A stretch of 29,265 nt of DNA from Ascoidea tarda (nom. inval.) (Eukaryota; Ascomycota; Saccharomycetes; Ascoideales; Ascoideaceae): assembly GCA_030560485.1 (NCBI GenBank), contig JAKTTS010000160.1:1-29265 (forward strand), given 5' to 3'. The notes beneath the pieces are model-generated. The model was not told the DNA's origin and did not search any database. It saw only the letters and a list, made by a program, of their open reading frames with translations. Both the position numbers and the translations under genes were made by a program. Below, piece after piece: positions 28,166 to 29,265 of the stretch (position 1 is its first letter; every line of letters starts with the position of its first letter).

Positions 28166-29265
<1,100 letters not shown>

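Overview
The window is a dense, intron-poor, AT-rich chromosome segment from a budding yeast (Saccharomycotina). The evidence is a set of yeast-type orthologs (ZRT-type zinc importer, RRT14, UTP14, MET4, SCC2, ARH1, BST1, UBP10, GAPDH), a short intron with a TACTAAC branch site, very long Asn runs in nuclear proteins, and short intergenic regions. I do not name a species. CTG codons look scarce, and none sits at an invariant position in the conserved blocks I checked, so the CUG decoding is left open.

Layout, left to right. 1-189 (+): 3' end of an unidentified Asn-rich protein. 190-1436: a long leader/promoter region. 1437-2516 (+): plasma-membrane ZIP zinc transporter. 2900-5311 (+): probable mitochondrial gene-expression factor. 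5650-6081 (-) RRT14 and 6380-8749 (+) UTP14: two nucleolar ribosome-biogenesis genes firing from one 298-bp divergent promoter. 8933-10813 (-): MET4-like bZIP activator of sulfur metabolism. 11233-17188 (-): SCC2 cohesin loader, with a 79-nt intron near its 5' end. 17425-18963 (+): ARH1 mitochondrial adrenodoxin reductase, divergent from SCC2. 19276-22560 (+): BST1 GPI inositol deacylase. 22954-23856 (-): Myb/SANT-like DNA-binding protein. 24860-28165 (+): UBP10-type deubiquitinase. 28635 to the window end (+): 5' part of GAPDH.

These are core housekeeping genes and do not form a cluster for one pathway. The only obvious functional pairing is RRT14/UTP14. I see no mobile element, viral relic, CRISPR array, rRNA or convincing tRNA. 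The observations most worth checking are: (i) UTP14 carries one in-frame TAA in a conserved basic motif and also lacks the family's C-terminal block; (ii) the first coding exon of SCC2 is separate and encodes the N-terminal segment expected to bind Scc4; (iii) a 46-bp imperfect inverted repeat includes the stop codon of the Myb-like gene; (iv) two CACGTG boxes, one of them TCACGTG, lie exactly 20 bp apart upstream of MET4, whose own basic region is intact; (v) GC-rich islands at several promoters and gene ends contrast with the AT-rich coding bodies. I found nothing that I would call a new biological system.
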